Below, one piece after another: positions 34,381 through 44,392 of a DNA stretch of 64,000 nucleotides (positions within the stretch are counted from its first letter, which is position 1; the number at the start of each line of letters is the position of its first letter). The stretch is from Lacinutrix sp. C3R15 (GTDB taxonomy: Bacteria > Bacteroidota > Bacteroidia > Flavobacteriales > Flavobacteriaceae), in contig NZ_JAHKPZ010000034.1 of the NCBI RefSeq assembly GCF_018860825.1, positions 186,001-250,000 of the forward strand. Direction: 5' to 3'. Made by a program: the position numbers and the translations under genes. The notes under the pieces are model-generated. The model searched no databases. It saw nothing but the letters and a program-made list of their open reading frames with translations, and was not told the DNA's origin.

Positions 34381-35211
34381 TTATATTAAATAAATACCAT
34401 CTTGCTTAATTGCAATAAGTTTTTGTTTATATAAAGTACCTATAGCTTTTTTAAAACTTTTTTTACTCATTTGCAGCATCTCTTTAATAAGCTCTGGGTT
34501 TGATTTATCGGTAAGATTTAAAAACCCACTATTATCTTGTAAATGCTTCATTATTTTATCTGCATTTGGCTCAATATTTCTATAACCAACTTGCCCTAAA
34601 ATAATATCTATTTTATTTCCTGGTCTTATTTTTTTAACAATTCCTTTTAGCTTGTCTCCTACGCTAATATCTTGAAAAATATTATCGGTATATATTAAAC
34701 CAGAATGTTTTTTATTTATAATCACATTCCAACCAATATCACTAGGATGCGAAGCTATTAAATCTACCTCATCAAACTCAGAAACGGTTAACTCTCTATT
34801 ATCTAAAAATTGATTGGTTTTACTAGAAGCGACTAATCTATTACTTTCTTCATCTAGATAACAATATACCAAATACCAACCTCCTTTTTTCATTTTAAAG
34901 GCTTGCTCTTTAAAAGGGCAGAATAATTCTTTTACCATTCCCCAATCTAAAAAAGCACCATGTTTTGTTTCTTCATTACAACGTAATAATGCAAATTCAC
35001 CACGTTGTATATACGGTTTATCTGTAACTGCTACTAAACGTTCTTGATTATCTAAATAAACAAACACTTCTAACTTGTCCCAAATTTTAAATTCTTCTGG
35101 CACATATCTATTTGGTAGTAAAACTTCATTGTCATCATCATCACTCAAGAATAATCCTGGTTCTGTTTCACGTATTATAGCAAGTGTATTGTATTTTCCT
35201 ATTTGTATCAT
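34381..35211 (-). CDS. S1-domain RNA-binding protein, CvfB family
   Basis: This 276-aa protein matches the CvfB/YitL architecture: three S1-like OB folds (about 1-65, 68-135 and 145-210; for example GEFALLRCNEETKHGAFLDWG and GDKLKGIVKKIRPGNKIDI) followed by a winged helix (about 215-276, MLQMSKKSFKKAIGTLYKQ). CvfB binds RNA and affects virulence and translation in Staphylococcus; the role here is unknown. It lies within the men region on the same strand as menD. Confidence 0.85.
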   Translation of the reverse strand: MIQIGKYNTLAIIRETEPGLFLSDDDDNEVLLPNRYVPEEFKIWDKLEVFVYLDNQERLVAVTDKPYIQRGEFALLRCNEETKHGAFLDWGMVKELFCPFKEQAFKMKKGGWYLVYCYLDEESNRLVASSKTNQFLDNRELTVSEFDEVDLIASHPSDIGWNVIINKKHSGLIYTDNIFQDISVGDKLKGIVKKIRPGNKIDIILGQVGYRNIEPNADKIMKHLQDNSGFLNLTDKSNPELIKEMLQMSKKSFKKAIGTLYKQKLIAIKQDGIYLI

Positions 35212-35279
35212 GCTACAAAAGTAAGGATATTAAAAATTAAAAATGCTTTTTTTTAATTACGAAATTGCTAGAAAAGAAA

Positions 35280-35305
35280 AAAGCGCTACTTTTTAGTAGC
35301 GCTTT
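35280..35305 (-). terminator. Intrinsic terminator after the DUF2853 gene
   Basis: Perfect 11-bp stem (AAAGCGCTACT/AGTAGCGCTTT) with a TTTT loop. On the minus strand a T-run follows. Confidence 0.82.
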
Positions 35306-35324
35306 AATAAATTTGATAAAGATT

Positions 35325-35666
35325 CTATTTATAAACAGACTCTTTTTTAAAATGTTGTGTTAATAAATAATATACAACTGCTCTGTATTTACTTCTATTA
35401 GATTTACCATATTTTTCCATTACAGTATCTATAGCTTTGTCTAATTCTTCACTATCTTTTAAACCTAATTTTTTAATTAAAAAATTATTTTTAACTGTTG
35501 CTAACTCAGAGGCATCAGATCCTGAAACTGTTGCAGCATCAGCATTGTAAATAGATGGACCACAACCAATAGTAACTTTAGTTAGTAAATCCATATCAGG
35601 TGTTACACCAATTTTATCTTTTAAATCTGCTGCATACTTTACAATTAAATCGTCTCTTTTACTCAT
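35325..35666 (-). CDS. DUF2853 family protein
   Basis: This 113-aa soluble helical protein has the DUF2853 features VTIGCGPSIYNADAATVSGS near residue 32 and SKYRAVVYYLLTQHF near the C-terminus. The family is small and unstudied, though a structure is known from related bacteria. It is 125 bp after menD on the same strand and ends in a strong terminator. Confidence 0.85.
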   Translation of the reverse strand: MSKRDDLIVKYAADLKDKIGVTPDMDLLTKVTIGCGPSIYNADAATVSGSDASELATVKNNFLIKKLGLKDSEELDKAIDTVMEKYGKSNRSKYRAVVYYLLTQHFKKESVYK

Positions 35667-35791
35667 TTTTATTATTTTTTAGTTAATGATTTTTAAGTAA
35701 CTTAAAGATAAGAATTAAAGTACAGTACACCAATTAATTAATTCTTAAATACTTTATTTTAACGATTAAAAGTTAGTATTTACCGACCAAT

Positions 35792-37552
35792 CTACTTTAA
35801 TGCCTTAAAGTAACGCAGCAAAATAGTATCATTGATTGTTCTTGGTGTAAAAACCTCTAATATTTTAGGGGAATCAGACGCTAAGTAAAAAGACTGCAAT
35901 GTGTCTTTTAAGGTATCAATATTAGATGCTTTTACATACTCAAAACCATACATATCACATAAATGTTTTACTGATAATTGGTGTTTCGTTTCAAAATAAG
36001 TGTCAAAATTTTCAGAGTTTTTATCTCCAGGAAGAATTCTAAAAATACCGCCTCCTTGATTATTTATTACAATAATTCTAAAGTCATTAGGAATGTAATT
36101 ATTCCAAAGTGCATTACTATCATAAAAGAAACTTAAATCGCCTGTAATAAATACCGTTTGTTTTGTGTTAGCAACAGCACAACCAACAGCAGTACTTGTA
36201 CTACCATCAATACCACTAGTACCTCGATTACAAAAAACCTCTAGCGTTTTATTTATATTAAACAGTTGTGCATATCTAATAGTAGAACTGTTACTTAATT
36301 GTAAAATGCTATTATCTGGAATAGATTTTAAAATAAATTGAAATGCTTTTAAGTCTGAAAATTCTAAGTTTTCAAAAAAAGCAGCATGCTTCTTTTTTCT
36401 AACTTTTTTTATGTGACTCCAATATTTTTGATAATCACTTTTTGTTAGGTGTTTTACTTCTTGTAAAAACTGTGTAAAAAACTGATTTGGAGCTATTTTA
36501 ATATGGTGTTCTAAACAGAAAAAAGTATCATTAGCTTTTTCTGTACCAATATGCCAATGTTGCTTTGGTTTATAAGTACGTAAAAAAGCTTTAATTTTTT
36601 TAGATACTATTAATCCTCCAAAAGTCAATAAAATATCTGGTTGCAAGGCTTTAAATTCTTCTGTATCTAAAGGCGCAATTATTTTATCTATACTTGAAAA
36701 AAACTGAGGATGGTGTAAATTAGAAGTAGTTTCTGTAAACACCACAACACTTTCATCTTCTGCCAATTCATCTAACCATTTCTGCTCGATACTGTTAGGT
36801 TTATTAACACCTACAACAATTAGCTTTTTTTTAGCATCATACCAATTAGAAACTAAATCTGCCACCTGTAAGGCTTCTATTTTGTTCGATTTAACAGTTA
36901 CTTCTTCTACTTTAGGGTTTACTGTTAAGGAGCTTATAGTTTCATATAAAGGTTCATCAAACGGAATATTTATATGTACAGGTCCGCTTTTATGTGTCAC
37001 CACATTTAAAGCCTTATTTATTTCTGCTTCGTTTTGCGTTTGAATATTTTGTTGCAGACCTAAAAGTTTTTCTATTTTAGTTTCAATATTCTTAAAAATT
37101 GGCACCTCTTCTTGTGGTGCAAAGCTATTTTCTGCTTTAACATCTTGCTTTAAATTGGCAGAATAGAGAATGTGATTTTCATACACATTTTCTTGGTTAA
37201 TGGTTTGTCCGTCACCAATTCCTATTAAATGTTTTGGTCTATCTGCAGATAAAACTACTAATGGTATATTACTATAAAAAGCTTCTGCAATGGCAGGATA
37301 ATAGTTTAACAGAGCACTACCAGAAGAACAAACTACAGCAACCGGTTTTTGTATTTGTTGCGCAATACCTAAAGCAAAAAATGCAGCACAACGCTCATCA
37401 ACAATGCTGTAACAGGAAAAATACGCATCATGTGTAAAACCTATAGTTAAAGGTGCACTTCTGCTACCTGGAGAAATTACAATATGCTTAATATGCTTTG
37501 CTTTACAAAGCTGTATTACGGTTTGTGCTAAAGGGATTTTTGGGTATTTCAT
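35792..37552 (-). CDS. menD: 2-succinyl-5-enolpyruvyl-6-hydroxy-3-cyclohexene-1-carboxylate synthase
   Basis: MenD adds succinic semialdehyde from 2-oxoglutarate to isochorismate using thiamine diphosphate. The 586-aa protein has SPGSRSAPLTIGF near residue 27, VVCSSGSALLNYYPAIAEA near residue 72 with the catalytic-region glutamate at VDERCAAFFALG, and the ThDP motif GTSGIDGSTSTAVGCA with TGDLSFFYDSNALWNN near residue 455. Full length. It follows menF by 172 bp on the same strand. Confidence 0.95.
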   Translation of the reverse strand: MKYPKIPLAQTVIQLCKAKHIKHIVISPGSRSAPLTIGFTHDAYFSCYSIVDERCAAFFALGIAQQIQKPVAVVCSSGSALLNYYPAIAEAFYSNIPLVVLSADRPKHLIGIGDGQTINQENVYENHILYSANLKQDVKAENSFAPQEEVPIFKNIETKIEKLLGLQQNIQTQNEAEINKALNVVTHKSGPVHINIPFDEPLYETISSLTVNPKVEEVTVKSNKIEALQVADLVSNWYDAKKKLIVVGVNKPNSIEQKWLDELAEDESVVVFTETTSNLHHPQFFSSIDKIIAPLDTEEFKALQPDILLTFGGLIVSKKIKAFLRTYKPKQHWHIGTEKANDTFFCLEHHIKIAPNQFFTQFLQEVKHLTKSDYQKYWSHIKKVRKKKHAAFFENLEFSDLKAFQFILKSIPDNSILQLSNSSTIRYAQLFNINKTLEVFCNRGTSGIDGSTSTAVGCAVANTKQTVFITGDLSFFYDSNALWNNYIPNDFRIIVINNQGGGIFRILPGDKNSENFDTYFETKHQLSVKHLCDMYGFEYVKASNIDTLKDTLQSFYLASDSPKILEVFTPRTINDTILLRYFKALK

Positions 37553-37558
37553 GTGTAC

Positions 37559-37577
37559 TTCCCATGAAAATGGGAGT
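37559..37577 (-). promoter_or_regulatory. Hairpin just before the menD start codon
   Basis: On the minus strand CCCAT and ATGGG pair around a TTTC loop, with near-complete flanking pairing (ACT/AGT), and end about 8 bases before the menD ATG. It could limit ribosome access; there is no proof of regulation. Confidence 0.35.
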
Positions 37578-37724
37578 CTTTTTAAATTAAAAAAAAGGTA
37601 TATACAAATGTAAGTTTTTGCGAGTAATACACGAACGTATTTTGCAATTTATATATGAAGTAAACTAGTATTAAAAAAAATATTTATAATAAACTATTTA
37701 CAATTACATCGTATTGCAACTTAT

Positions 37725-38843
37725 TTACAAAACAGCCTTAATTGTTTGTGTTTTATTTACCGTTTCTTCCCATTCATTTTCGGCAATAGAATCTTTTGTA
37801 ATTCCGCCACCAACATAAATTAAAGCTTGTTTATTTGTTAGTTGCATACAACGTAAATTTACATATAAATTAGAAACTGTTTTTATAGATGCGTATGCGT
37901 TGTTTTCTACATTGCGTCTGTTTGTATTTCTAGATTTAGTTTCTTTTATGTTTAATTCTCCTAAAAAACCTGCATAAAAACCTCTTTTATAATTTTCATT
38001 TTTTATAATAAATTGTTTTGCACTTTCTTTAGGAAAACCACAAACTGCAGGAGTTGGATGCAAGCTAGAAAGTAACTGTTTAAAAGAGAAAAGTTCTTTA
38101 TTTAAAGTTCCTGAAATTGCTGTTTTAAGATGCAATAAGCTTCCTGCTCTAACCGTTTCTACTTGAGATACGTTTATACTTTTTACCGCAAAACTCAGGC
38201 TGTTTACTACAAAATCTGTAACTATTTGCTGTTCTTCTTTTTCTTTATTTTGCCAAACTACATCTTCTGTTCCAGAGTATATTTGCGTTCCTGCTAAAGC
38301 CATAGTACTAAACCTATTTCCTTGCACTTTCAACAAAGTTTCTGGTGTTGCACCTAACCACAAACCTACTTGTGGATGATACCAACAGTACACAAATGCT
38401 GTAGCATACTTTTGTAATAAATTTTTAAAAATTTTTAAAGGATTTTCTTCTGTAAGTTCTTGTGTTTCACACCTAGACAAAACTACCTTTTGTAAATCTT
38501 TATTTTTTATAGCATCTATTCCTTTTTGCACTAATTGTACATGCGCTTCTTTGTTTTTTTCTGAAGTATTTTTGTGTATGCTAGATGCTTCTGTTGTAAA
38601 CGAGATCACATCATCTGTTTTTAATACTTCTGAAGAATTTGAAGGAATTAAAACCGCTTGTTCTTTAGCATCAAAAGGCGAAAAAACAAATCCGCTTTCA
38701 GTATAATCTTGTATAATATGCAGTTTTTCATCCTTTTGAAGCATTGCATACACCTCTAACCTATTTGGTTTTCTGTAAACTACAAATGGTAATGCGCGAT
38801 TAAAATGCTGTTGTATTTCTTCAATAAAATCAGTAGAATTCAT
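37725..38843 (-). CDS. menF: Isochorismate synthase
   Basis: The 372-aa chorismate-binding enzyme converts chorismate to isochorismate, the first committed step to menaquinone. Visible motifs are KVVLSRCETQEL near residue 118, GATPETLLKV near residue 165, LAGTQ, LHPTPAVCGFPKE near residue 262 and YAGFLGE with YVGGGITKDS at the C-terminus. Its start overlaps the thioesterase stop by one base (TAATG), indicating translational coupling. Confidence 0.93.
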   Translation of the reverse strand: MNSTDFIEEIQQHFNRALPFVVYRKPNRLEVYAMLQKDEKLHIIQDYTESGFVFSPFDAKEQAVLIPSNSSEVLKTDDVISFTTEASSIHKNTSEKNKEAHVQLVQKGIDAIKNKDLQKVVLSRCETQELTEENPLKIFKNLLQKYATAFVYCWYHPQVGLWLGATPETLLKVQGNRFSTMALAGTQIYSGTEDVVWQNKEKEEQQIVTDFVVNSLSFAVKSINVSQVETVRAGSLLHLKTAISGTLNKELFSFKQLLSSLHPTPAVCGFPKESAKQFIIKNENYKRGFYAGFLGELNIKETKSRNTNRRNVENNAYASIKTVSNLYVNLRCMQLTNKQALIYVGGGITKDSIAENEWEETVNKTQTIKAVL

Positions 38844-39268
38844 TACTTCTTTTTAGGTAATGAAATGGTTGATAATCTACATATAGATATTAAATTATCA
38901 TGATCATCGGTAATTCTAATATCTAATAATTGTGTGGTTCTACCCTTGTGTAAAAAAGTAGCTTTTGCATAGATAAAGCCTTCGGTAACACTTTTTAAGT
39001 GGTTTGCCGTAATTTCTAAACCACGAACAAATTTATTTTCGGTATCTATAAAAATATGCGACGCAAAACTACCAACACTTTCTGCTAAAGCTGCAGTAGC
39101 ACCACCATGCAAAACTCCGTCTGGCTGATACACTCTAGAATCTACAGGCATTCTGGCAACTAAAAAATCTTCGCCATAATCTACCATTTCAATATTTAAG
39201 GTTTCCATTAAGGTGTTTTTACTAGCCTCATTTGCTTTTGCTAAAACGCTTTCTTTAGTTAATTGCAT
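38843..39268 (-). CDS. PaaI-type hotdog thioesterase, likely DHNA-CoA thioesterase
   Basis: This 141-aa protein starts at 39268 (MQLTKESVLAKA); a longer frame from 39349 would add 27 residues and cross the divergent gene. The hotdog domain shows PDGVLHGGATAALAESVGS near residue 55 with the catalytic-type His-Gly-Gly and Glu, as in the PaaI/YdiI family. Position immediately before menF argues for the menaquinone step that hydrolyses 1,4-dihydroxy-2-naphthoyl-CoA (MenI role). That role is inferred from context. Confidence 0.82.
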   Translation of the reverse strand: MQLTKESVLAKANEASKNTLMETLNIEMVDYGEDFLVARMPVDSRVYQPDGVLHGGATAALAESVGSFASHIFIDTENKFVRGLEITANHLKSVTEGFIYAKATFLHKGRTTQLLDIRITDDHDNLISICRLSTISLPKKK

Positions 39269-39308
39269 ATAAATATGTATTTTTATTGTCGGATTGTAAA
39301 AGTACAAA

Positions 39309-39944
39309 ATGAATTTAGAAGAAAAAGAAATTTCATACACAACTACCAATAGTTATGCTACTTTAAACACATTAAGCGACAAGACTAAAAATGTTTGGTT
39401 TGTATGTCACGGAATGGGGTATTTAAGCAGGTATTTTTTAAGGTATTTTGAAGGATTAAATAAAGACGAGAACTATATTATTGCACCACAAGCACAAAGT
39501 AAATATTATAGTACTCCAAAATTTAAACATGTTGGCGCAAGCTGGCTAACCAAAGAAAACACCGCAACAGAAACCGAAAACGTGATGCGTAATTTTGATG
39601 CTGTTTTAGCTGCCGAAGCCTTACCAAAAAACATAAACCTTATTGTTTTAGGATACTCACAAGGTGTGAGTGTGGCAACGCGATATGTTGCAAAACGAAA
39701 ACTATCTTGTTCGCAATTAATATTGCACTCTGGAAGTATACCTAAAGAATTAAAACCTGAAGACTTTAGCTTTTTAAAAGCAAAAGTAACTATGATTTAT
39801 GGTACAGAAGATGAGTATTTAAATGAAGCACGCATTGTCTACGAAACCAATAGAGCAAAAGAATTATTTACAGATAGATTGCATATTATTTCTTTTAAAG
39901 GCAAGCATGTGGTTAATGTTGAATTGATAAATCAATTAGTATAA
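39309..39944 (+). CDS. Alpha/beta hydrolase, phospholipase/carboxylesterase type
   Basis: This 211-aa soluble hydrolase has VWFVCHGMGYLSRYFLRYF near residue 29, the nucleophile elbow GYSQGVS near residue 118, Asp in YGTEDEYL near residue 167 and His in FKGKHVV near the C-terminus, giving a complete Ser-Asp-His triad. Closest in style to the carboxylesterase/thioesterase-1 family. It is divergent from the men thioesterase and directly abuts the following acetyltransferase. Confidence 0.82.
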   Translation: MNLEEKEISYTTTNSYATLNTLSDKTKNVWFVCHGMGYLSRYFLRYFEGLNKDENYIIAPQAQSKYYSTPKFKHVGASWLTKENTATETENVMRNFDAVLAAEALPKNINLIVLGYSQGVSVATRYVAKRKLSCSQLILHSGSIPKELKPEDFSFLKAKVTMIYGTEDEYLNEARIVYETNRAKELFTDRLHIISFKGKHVVNVELINQLV

Positions 39945-40517
39945 ATGTATACACCTCATCTTGAAAACGAGTATGTAAAACTTTCGCTCTTAGACCTGAG
40001 TAACTATAAACATCTAGCTACAATTGCAGAAGAAAAAGATTTAGTATACTACTCACCTAGTGCTATTTCTCCTCCTGAAAAGCTAAAAGAATATGTACAA
40101 CTTGCTGTAGATGCTTACTACCACAAAACAGCAATTCCGTTTCTTATTTATAATAAGAAAAAACAAGTATATGCAGGATGCACACGATTTGGATTAATAA
40201 ACCATAAAAATAAAGTACTATACATTGGTTGGACATGGATTAGCAAAAATTTTCAAGGTTCTGGATTAAATACACAAGTAAAATTTTTAATGCTACAATA
40301 TGCTTTTGAAACATTAAAATTTGATAAAGTAGCATTTAAAGTAGATGAACGTAATTTAAGATCTAGAAAAGCCGTAGAAAAAATTGGAGGTACTTTTGAA
40401 GGTCTATTACGTAAAGACACACTTATGCGTGATGGATTTAAGCGCAACACTTGTTATTATGGCATTTTAAAAGAAGAATGGCCAGAAATAAAGAAAACTA
40501 TTTTTAAAGGTTTTTAA
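39945..40517 (+). CDS. GNAT family N-acetyltransferase (RimJ/RimL type)
   Basis: This 190-aa protein has the acetyl-CoA site signature of RimJ/RimL-like GNATs: GWTWISKNFQGSGLNTQVKF near residue 90 and the terminal DERNLRSRKAVEKIGGTFEG near residue 128. Such enzymes acetylate protein N-termini or small molecules; the acceptor is unknown. It starts on the base after the esterase stop and is certainly in one operon with it. Confidence 0.85.
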   Translation: MYTPHLENEYVKLSLLDLSNYKHLATIAEEKDLVYYSPSAISPPEKLKEYVQLAVDAYYHKTAIPFLIYNKKKQVYAGCTRFGLINHKNKVLYIGWTWISKNFQGSGLNTQVKFLMLQYAFETLKFDKVAFKVDERNLRSRKAVEKIGGTFEGLLRKDTLMRDGFKRNTCYYGILKEEWPEIKKTIFKGF

Positions 40518-40534
40518 ACAATTTACTTTTAATA

Positions 40535-41656
40535 CTAAGCCTTTTTGTTTTTATAATTTCGTCCATACCATAATAATACACCAGTTACAGGTAATGTTGC
40601 TACAATGAAACTAATTAAAAAAGCAATTATTTTACCAACAATACCACCAATGGCACCAATATGAATATCATAATTCATTCGTAAAACTTTATCGGCAAAT
40701 TTAGCATCTTTGTATTTACCAAAAATGGCAGGTGTTTCAATTTCTTCTAATGTATTTTGATCAAAAAAACGATAATCAGAATCATAATAAAGACCTTTGG
40801 TGTTAGAAACCTCTACATAAACACTCGTACTATCGCTTTCAGGATAATGCAACTCATAACTTTCTGCGTGAGGCGCTTCCTTTTTCAACTTAGTAATTAA
40901 ATTATCCATTGGTAATACAGCATAAGCATCTTTTGGAGTTTCACTTACATTTTCTGGAATAATAAAAGCAGGCACTTTATCTCCTCCTGTAGATACGTAC
41001 ACCACATATTTTAACCAATCATAAGAAATAACAGATCCTGTAAAAGCTATTATAAAAGCTAACCAACAAATATAAAAGCCTACAACAGTGTGTAAATCGA
41101 AGTTTTTACGTTTCCAACGTGTAGTAGCTTTCCAATCAAAAGTAACACGTTGCTTTAAATTTTTTCTCTTTTTAGGCCACCATAAAACAATACCTGAAAT
41201 AATAATAAATAGAAAAATTAAAATAGAAATACGTACTACCTGTTCTCCTATACTTTTTGGTAACCACATACGCATGTGTCCTTTTAAAATAAAGGCAAAA
41301 AAACCAGACATATGATTGTCTACTTGAATTATCTCTCCAGAATACGGATTTAAAAATACACTCTGATAAAATTCTGGTTCGGCGTCATAAAAAATAACTT
41401 CTACAGCTGCAGCATCAGAGTTTTTAAATAATGTACCATGAATAGAATTATCAGGAAAAACGCTTTGCGCTATTTCTCTTGCTTGCGTTGGTGTAATGAT
41501 AGCAGTTTCTTGTGGTGTTACAGTTTTATAATCATCATACAAACTTTCAATTTCATCTCTAAAAGCCCAACAACAACCTGTTATTGCTACAACAAAAACA
41601 ACAATTCCTGTAGTTAGACCAAGAATTTTATGCAATACTAGAATTTTTTTCCTCAT
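40535..41656 (-). CDS. PepSY-associated transmembrane protein (putative siderophore-iron reductase)
   Basis: This 373-aa protein has four membrane segments: LGLTTGIVVFVVAITGCCWA near residue 12, one near 135-160, one near 190-210 and one near 340-365. A large PepSY-type periplasmic domain lies between. Conserved histidines in the helices (LHKILG, KGHMRMW, LHTVVGFY) fit the PepSY_TM family, where some members are haem-containing ferric-siderophore reductases. It lies 97 bp after the TonB receptor gene and is probably cotranscribed with it. Confidence 0.85.
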   Translation of the reverse strand: MRKKILVLHKILGLTTGIVVFVVAITGCCWAFRDEIESLYDDYKTVTPQETAIITPTQAREIAQSVFPDNSIHGTLFKNSDAAAVEVIFYDAEPEFYQSVFLNPYSGEIIQVDNHMSGFFAFILKGHMRMWLPKSIGEQVVRISILIFLFIIISGIVLWWPKKRKNLKQRVTFDWKATTRWKRKNFDLHTVVGFYICWLAFIIAFTGSVISYDWLKYVVYVSTGGDKVPAFIIPENVSETPKDAYAVLPMDNLITKLKKEAPHAESYELHYPESDSTSVYVEVSNTKGLYYDSDYRFFDQNTLEEIETPAIFGKYKDAKFADKVLRMNYDIHIGAIGGIVGKIIAFLISFIVATLPVTGVLLWYGRNYKNKKA

Positions 41657-41753
41657 TATTTTTTAAAATAAATACTGCCTGGAATAAAAAACATCAATAA
41701 TTTTACATTCCAGACAGGATAATTATATACTGTATTTATAGGTTACCTACTTC

Positions 41754-44153
41754 TTAAAACTTATAACTAAAAGTACCTAAAAGTGTTCTGGTTTGTTGTG
41801 GTGTAACTGTACTCCAACCAGAATAATAAGTTTCATCTGTTAAGTTATTTGCTTTCACTCCAATTCTAAATTTATCTGTATCATAATAAGCAGATGCATT
41901 AAATATAGTATAAGCAGGAATATAAAAACTTCCTGTTACTGTTTTGTAATCTACCATAGTGTCATACTCCGATTGACCGTTAAAACCAGCTCCTAGACCA
42001 AAGTTTCCTAAAAATTTATAATCTGCCCAAAAGTTGTAGGTAAATTCTGGTCCTGACTCCCCATATCTGTTACCTTCTAAAAAGGTTGCAGAAGGAGAAT
42101 TTGTAATTTCAGAGTCATTATAACTAAAACCAGTATGTATATTTAAACCTTCAATTAGGTTTGCATTTACTTCTAATTCTACACCTTTACTATTAACTTC
42201 TAAATCTTGGGTTTGTGTAGACCAATAGTATTTATTATCTACATTTATGTTATAAAAACTTAATGTTGTTTCTAGTTTACTGTCTAATAAGTTAGTTTTT
42301 ACACCAAATTCAAATTGGTTTGCTTGTTCTACATCATAAGACTGTAAAGCCACATCTCCTGTAGTAAAATCTGTAATGTACTGTGGATTTACATAAGAGA
42401 AACCATTTTGGTAATTAGCAAATACAGAAACCTTATCTATAATTGGTTGGTAAACAACACCCAATTTTGGAGAAAATGTAGATTCTGTATATTCCGTATC
42501 ATCATCTGTATTGGTATTTCTATCTCCTTGGTAGTCAAATCTATCATAACGTACACTTGCCATTACAGATAAAGAAGGTAATATTTTAATAACATCTGAA
42601 ACATAAGCACCAAGTACATTTTGTCGTACATCACTATCTACAAAACCTAAACCAGAAAGCGCTGTATTTAAATTATCTGCATTAATTTCTGGCTCCCCAT
42701 AAATTAAATCTCCATTTAAGTTTATAGTATGTAAATATCCCCAATTAGAGCTATTGTCTATAATTTTAGAGTCTAAGTAATCAAAACCAACTAATAATTT
42801 ATTTTCTAGCCCTGCAATTTTAAAAGTTCCTGTAAAGTTTTGTTGCAGGTTTACGGTTTTGGTTCTAGCATTTGTATCTTGTGCATATAAGCTAAAATTC
42901 TCTGTTCCTACAGGAGCAGTAGGGTTAGAATAATCTGCAGCATTCCATAAATACGTATAAAAACCTAAAGACTTAGCTAAACCACCAGCAATAAGTGTTT
43001 GAGAAGACCAGTTATCTGAAATTTTCCAAGCAACTTCACCACGATAGTTTTGCGTTACATTATCTATAGTTACATCATCATTTGTAAAAGATAAGTTTGT
43101 ATCATAGTTTAAATCTTCAATAGAATCAAATGCTAATGGTCCATATCTATTTAAGAATAGAAATGTTTCATTGGTTTGTTCATTTGCAGAAGCTTCATAA
43201 GAGAAATTAAACGTTAGCTTATTGTTTAATTTATAAGAAATAGATGGAGCTATAAATACCGATTTTTTAAAACCAGCATCTTGAAAACTATCTTCTTGTT
43301 GAAAACCTCCATTTAATCGTAAAGAAAACTTATCATTAGCAGCTAAATTTACATCTACATTTAGCTTAGCAAAATCATTAGTACCACCAGAAACTAAAAT
43401 TTCTCCTCCTGTAGTATTGTATGGCTTTTTAGTAATAATATTTATTAATCCTCCGTAAGAGGTAACTGTACTACCAAATAAAGTACCAGAAGGGCCTTTA
43501 ATAACCTCTACTCTTTCTACGTTTGAAGGATTTATAAATCCGTTAGTAATACCAGCAACACCATTTACTAATTGTGGTTGTACCGAAAAACCTCTACTAG
43601 AATAATATCCTGCTCCATCACCACTTCTTCCTGTAGAAGACCATAATTTACTAATACCTGAAGCATTTTTTAATGCATCTTCAAAAGTATTTACCGATTG
43701 AGAAATCATTAATTGATTAGTAATGGTATTGTATACTTGAGCATTTTCAATGTTTTTTAAAGGCATTTTAGAAACATAAGCTGTTCGCTTTCTTGAAAAT
43801 TTATTTTTTCTATTTCCCTCTAAAAAAACTTCGCCTAATATTTCATTACCTTCAAAAAGTGTAATGTTTCCTAGCTCTAGATTTTGATTATTAGTTATTG
43901 TTGCTTTTACTTCTTTGGTTTTAAACCCTAAATAAGATATGGTAATTACATAATCTCCATTTTGAAGTTTATTAATTTCAAATTTTCCGTTTTCATCGGT
44001 TTGTGATCCTTTAGAAGTGTTTTTTAGCAACACATTAACTCCTAATAAAGGAGTTTGGTTATTATCTGTAACTGTTCCAGATATGCTTGCGTTTTGAGCA
44101 AACGCTACGCTTGTTAGCAAGAAAAAAGCTAAAAATGGTATAATACTTTTCAT
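41754..44153 (-). CDS. TonB-dependent siderophore receptor
   Basis: The 799-aa outer-membrane protein begins with a signal peptide, then a carboxypeptidase-D-like domain (residues about 22-100, ISGTVTDNNQTPLLGVNVL). The plug is about 120-230 (VERVEVIKGPSGTLFGS) and the barrel runs to the C-terminal Phe (LLGTFSYKF). The YDTDKFRIGVKANNLTDETYY segment is typical of FhuA/FoxA-like siderophore receptors. With the PepSY protein downstream it forms an iron-siderophore uptake pair. Substrate is inferred. Confidence 0.9.
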   Translation of the reverse strand: MKSIIPFLAFFLLTSVAFAQNASISGTVTDNNQTPLLGVNVLLKNTSKGSQTDENGKFEINKLQNGDYVITISYLGFKTKEVKATITNNQNLELGNITLFEGNEILGEVFLEGNRKNKFSRKRTAYVSKMPLKNIENAQVYNTITNQLMISQSVNTFEDALKNASGISKLWSSTGRSGDGAGYYSSRGFSVQPQLVNGVAGITNGFINPSNVERVEVIKGPSGTLFGSTVTSYGGLINIITKKPYNTTGGEILVSGGTNDFAKLNVDVNLAANDKFSLRLNGGFQQEDSFQDAGFKKSVFIAPSISYKLNNKLTFNFSYEASANEQTNETFLFLNRYGPLAFDSIEDLNYDTNLSFTNDDVTIDNVTQNYRGEVAWKISDNWSSQTLIAGGLAKSLGFYTYLWNAADYSNPTAPVGTENFSLYAQDTNARTKTVNLQQNFTGTFKIAGLENKLLVGFDYLDSKIIDNSSNWGYLHTINLNGDLIYGEPEINADNLNTALSGLGFVDSDVRQNVLGAYVSDVIKILPSLSVMASVRYDRFDYQGDRNTNTDDDTEYTESTFSPKLGVVYQPIIDKVSVFANYQNGFSYVNPQYITDFTTGDVALQSYDVEQANQFEFGVKTNLLDSKLETTLSFYNINVDNKYYWSTQTQDLEVNSKGVELEVNANLIEGLNIHTGFSYNDSEITNSPSATFLEGNRYGESGPEFTYNFWADYKFLGNFGLGAGFNGQSEYDTMVDYKTVTGSFYIPAYTIFNASAYYDTDKFRIGVKANNLTDETYYSGWSTVTPQQTRTLLGTFSYKF

Positions 44154-44340
44154 TAATTCTTATTTAGACTATTTATAAATAATAGCAAAAATATATATGT
44201 ATTACAAAACGACCAAATTATTTATAACAATTCTAAATAAATTTTAAAAAGGATGCTTTAGGTTTTTATTACAGAGGGCTTTAAGTAAAATTACAAGTAG
44301 ATTTCTATTAGCATTCCCTATGTATTACTGCATAAAAAAC

Positions 44341-44370
44341 AAAAACCCTGTAGTAGCATCCAGGGTTTTT
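44341..44370. terminator. Intrinsic terminator after the serine hydrolase gene
   Basis: Perfect 10-bp stem AAAAACCCTG / CAGGGTTTTT with a 10-base loop; minus-strand T-run follows the stem. The remaining gap to the TonB receptor shows nothing else. Confidence 0.75.
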
Positions 44371-44392
44371 TAGTATGAAAATAATAATTGTT

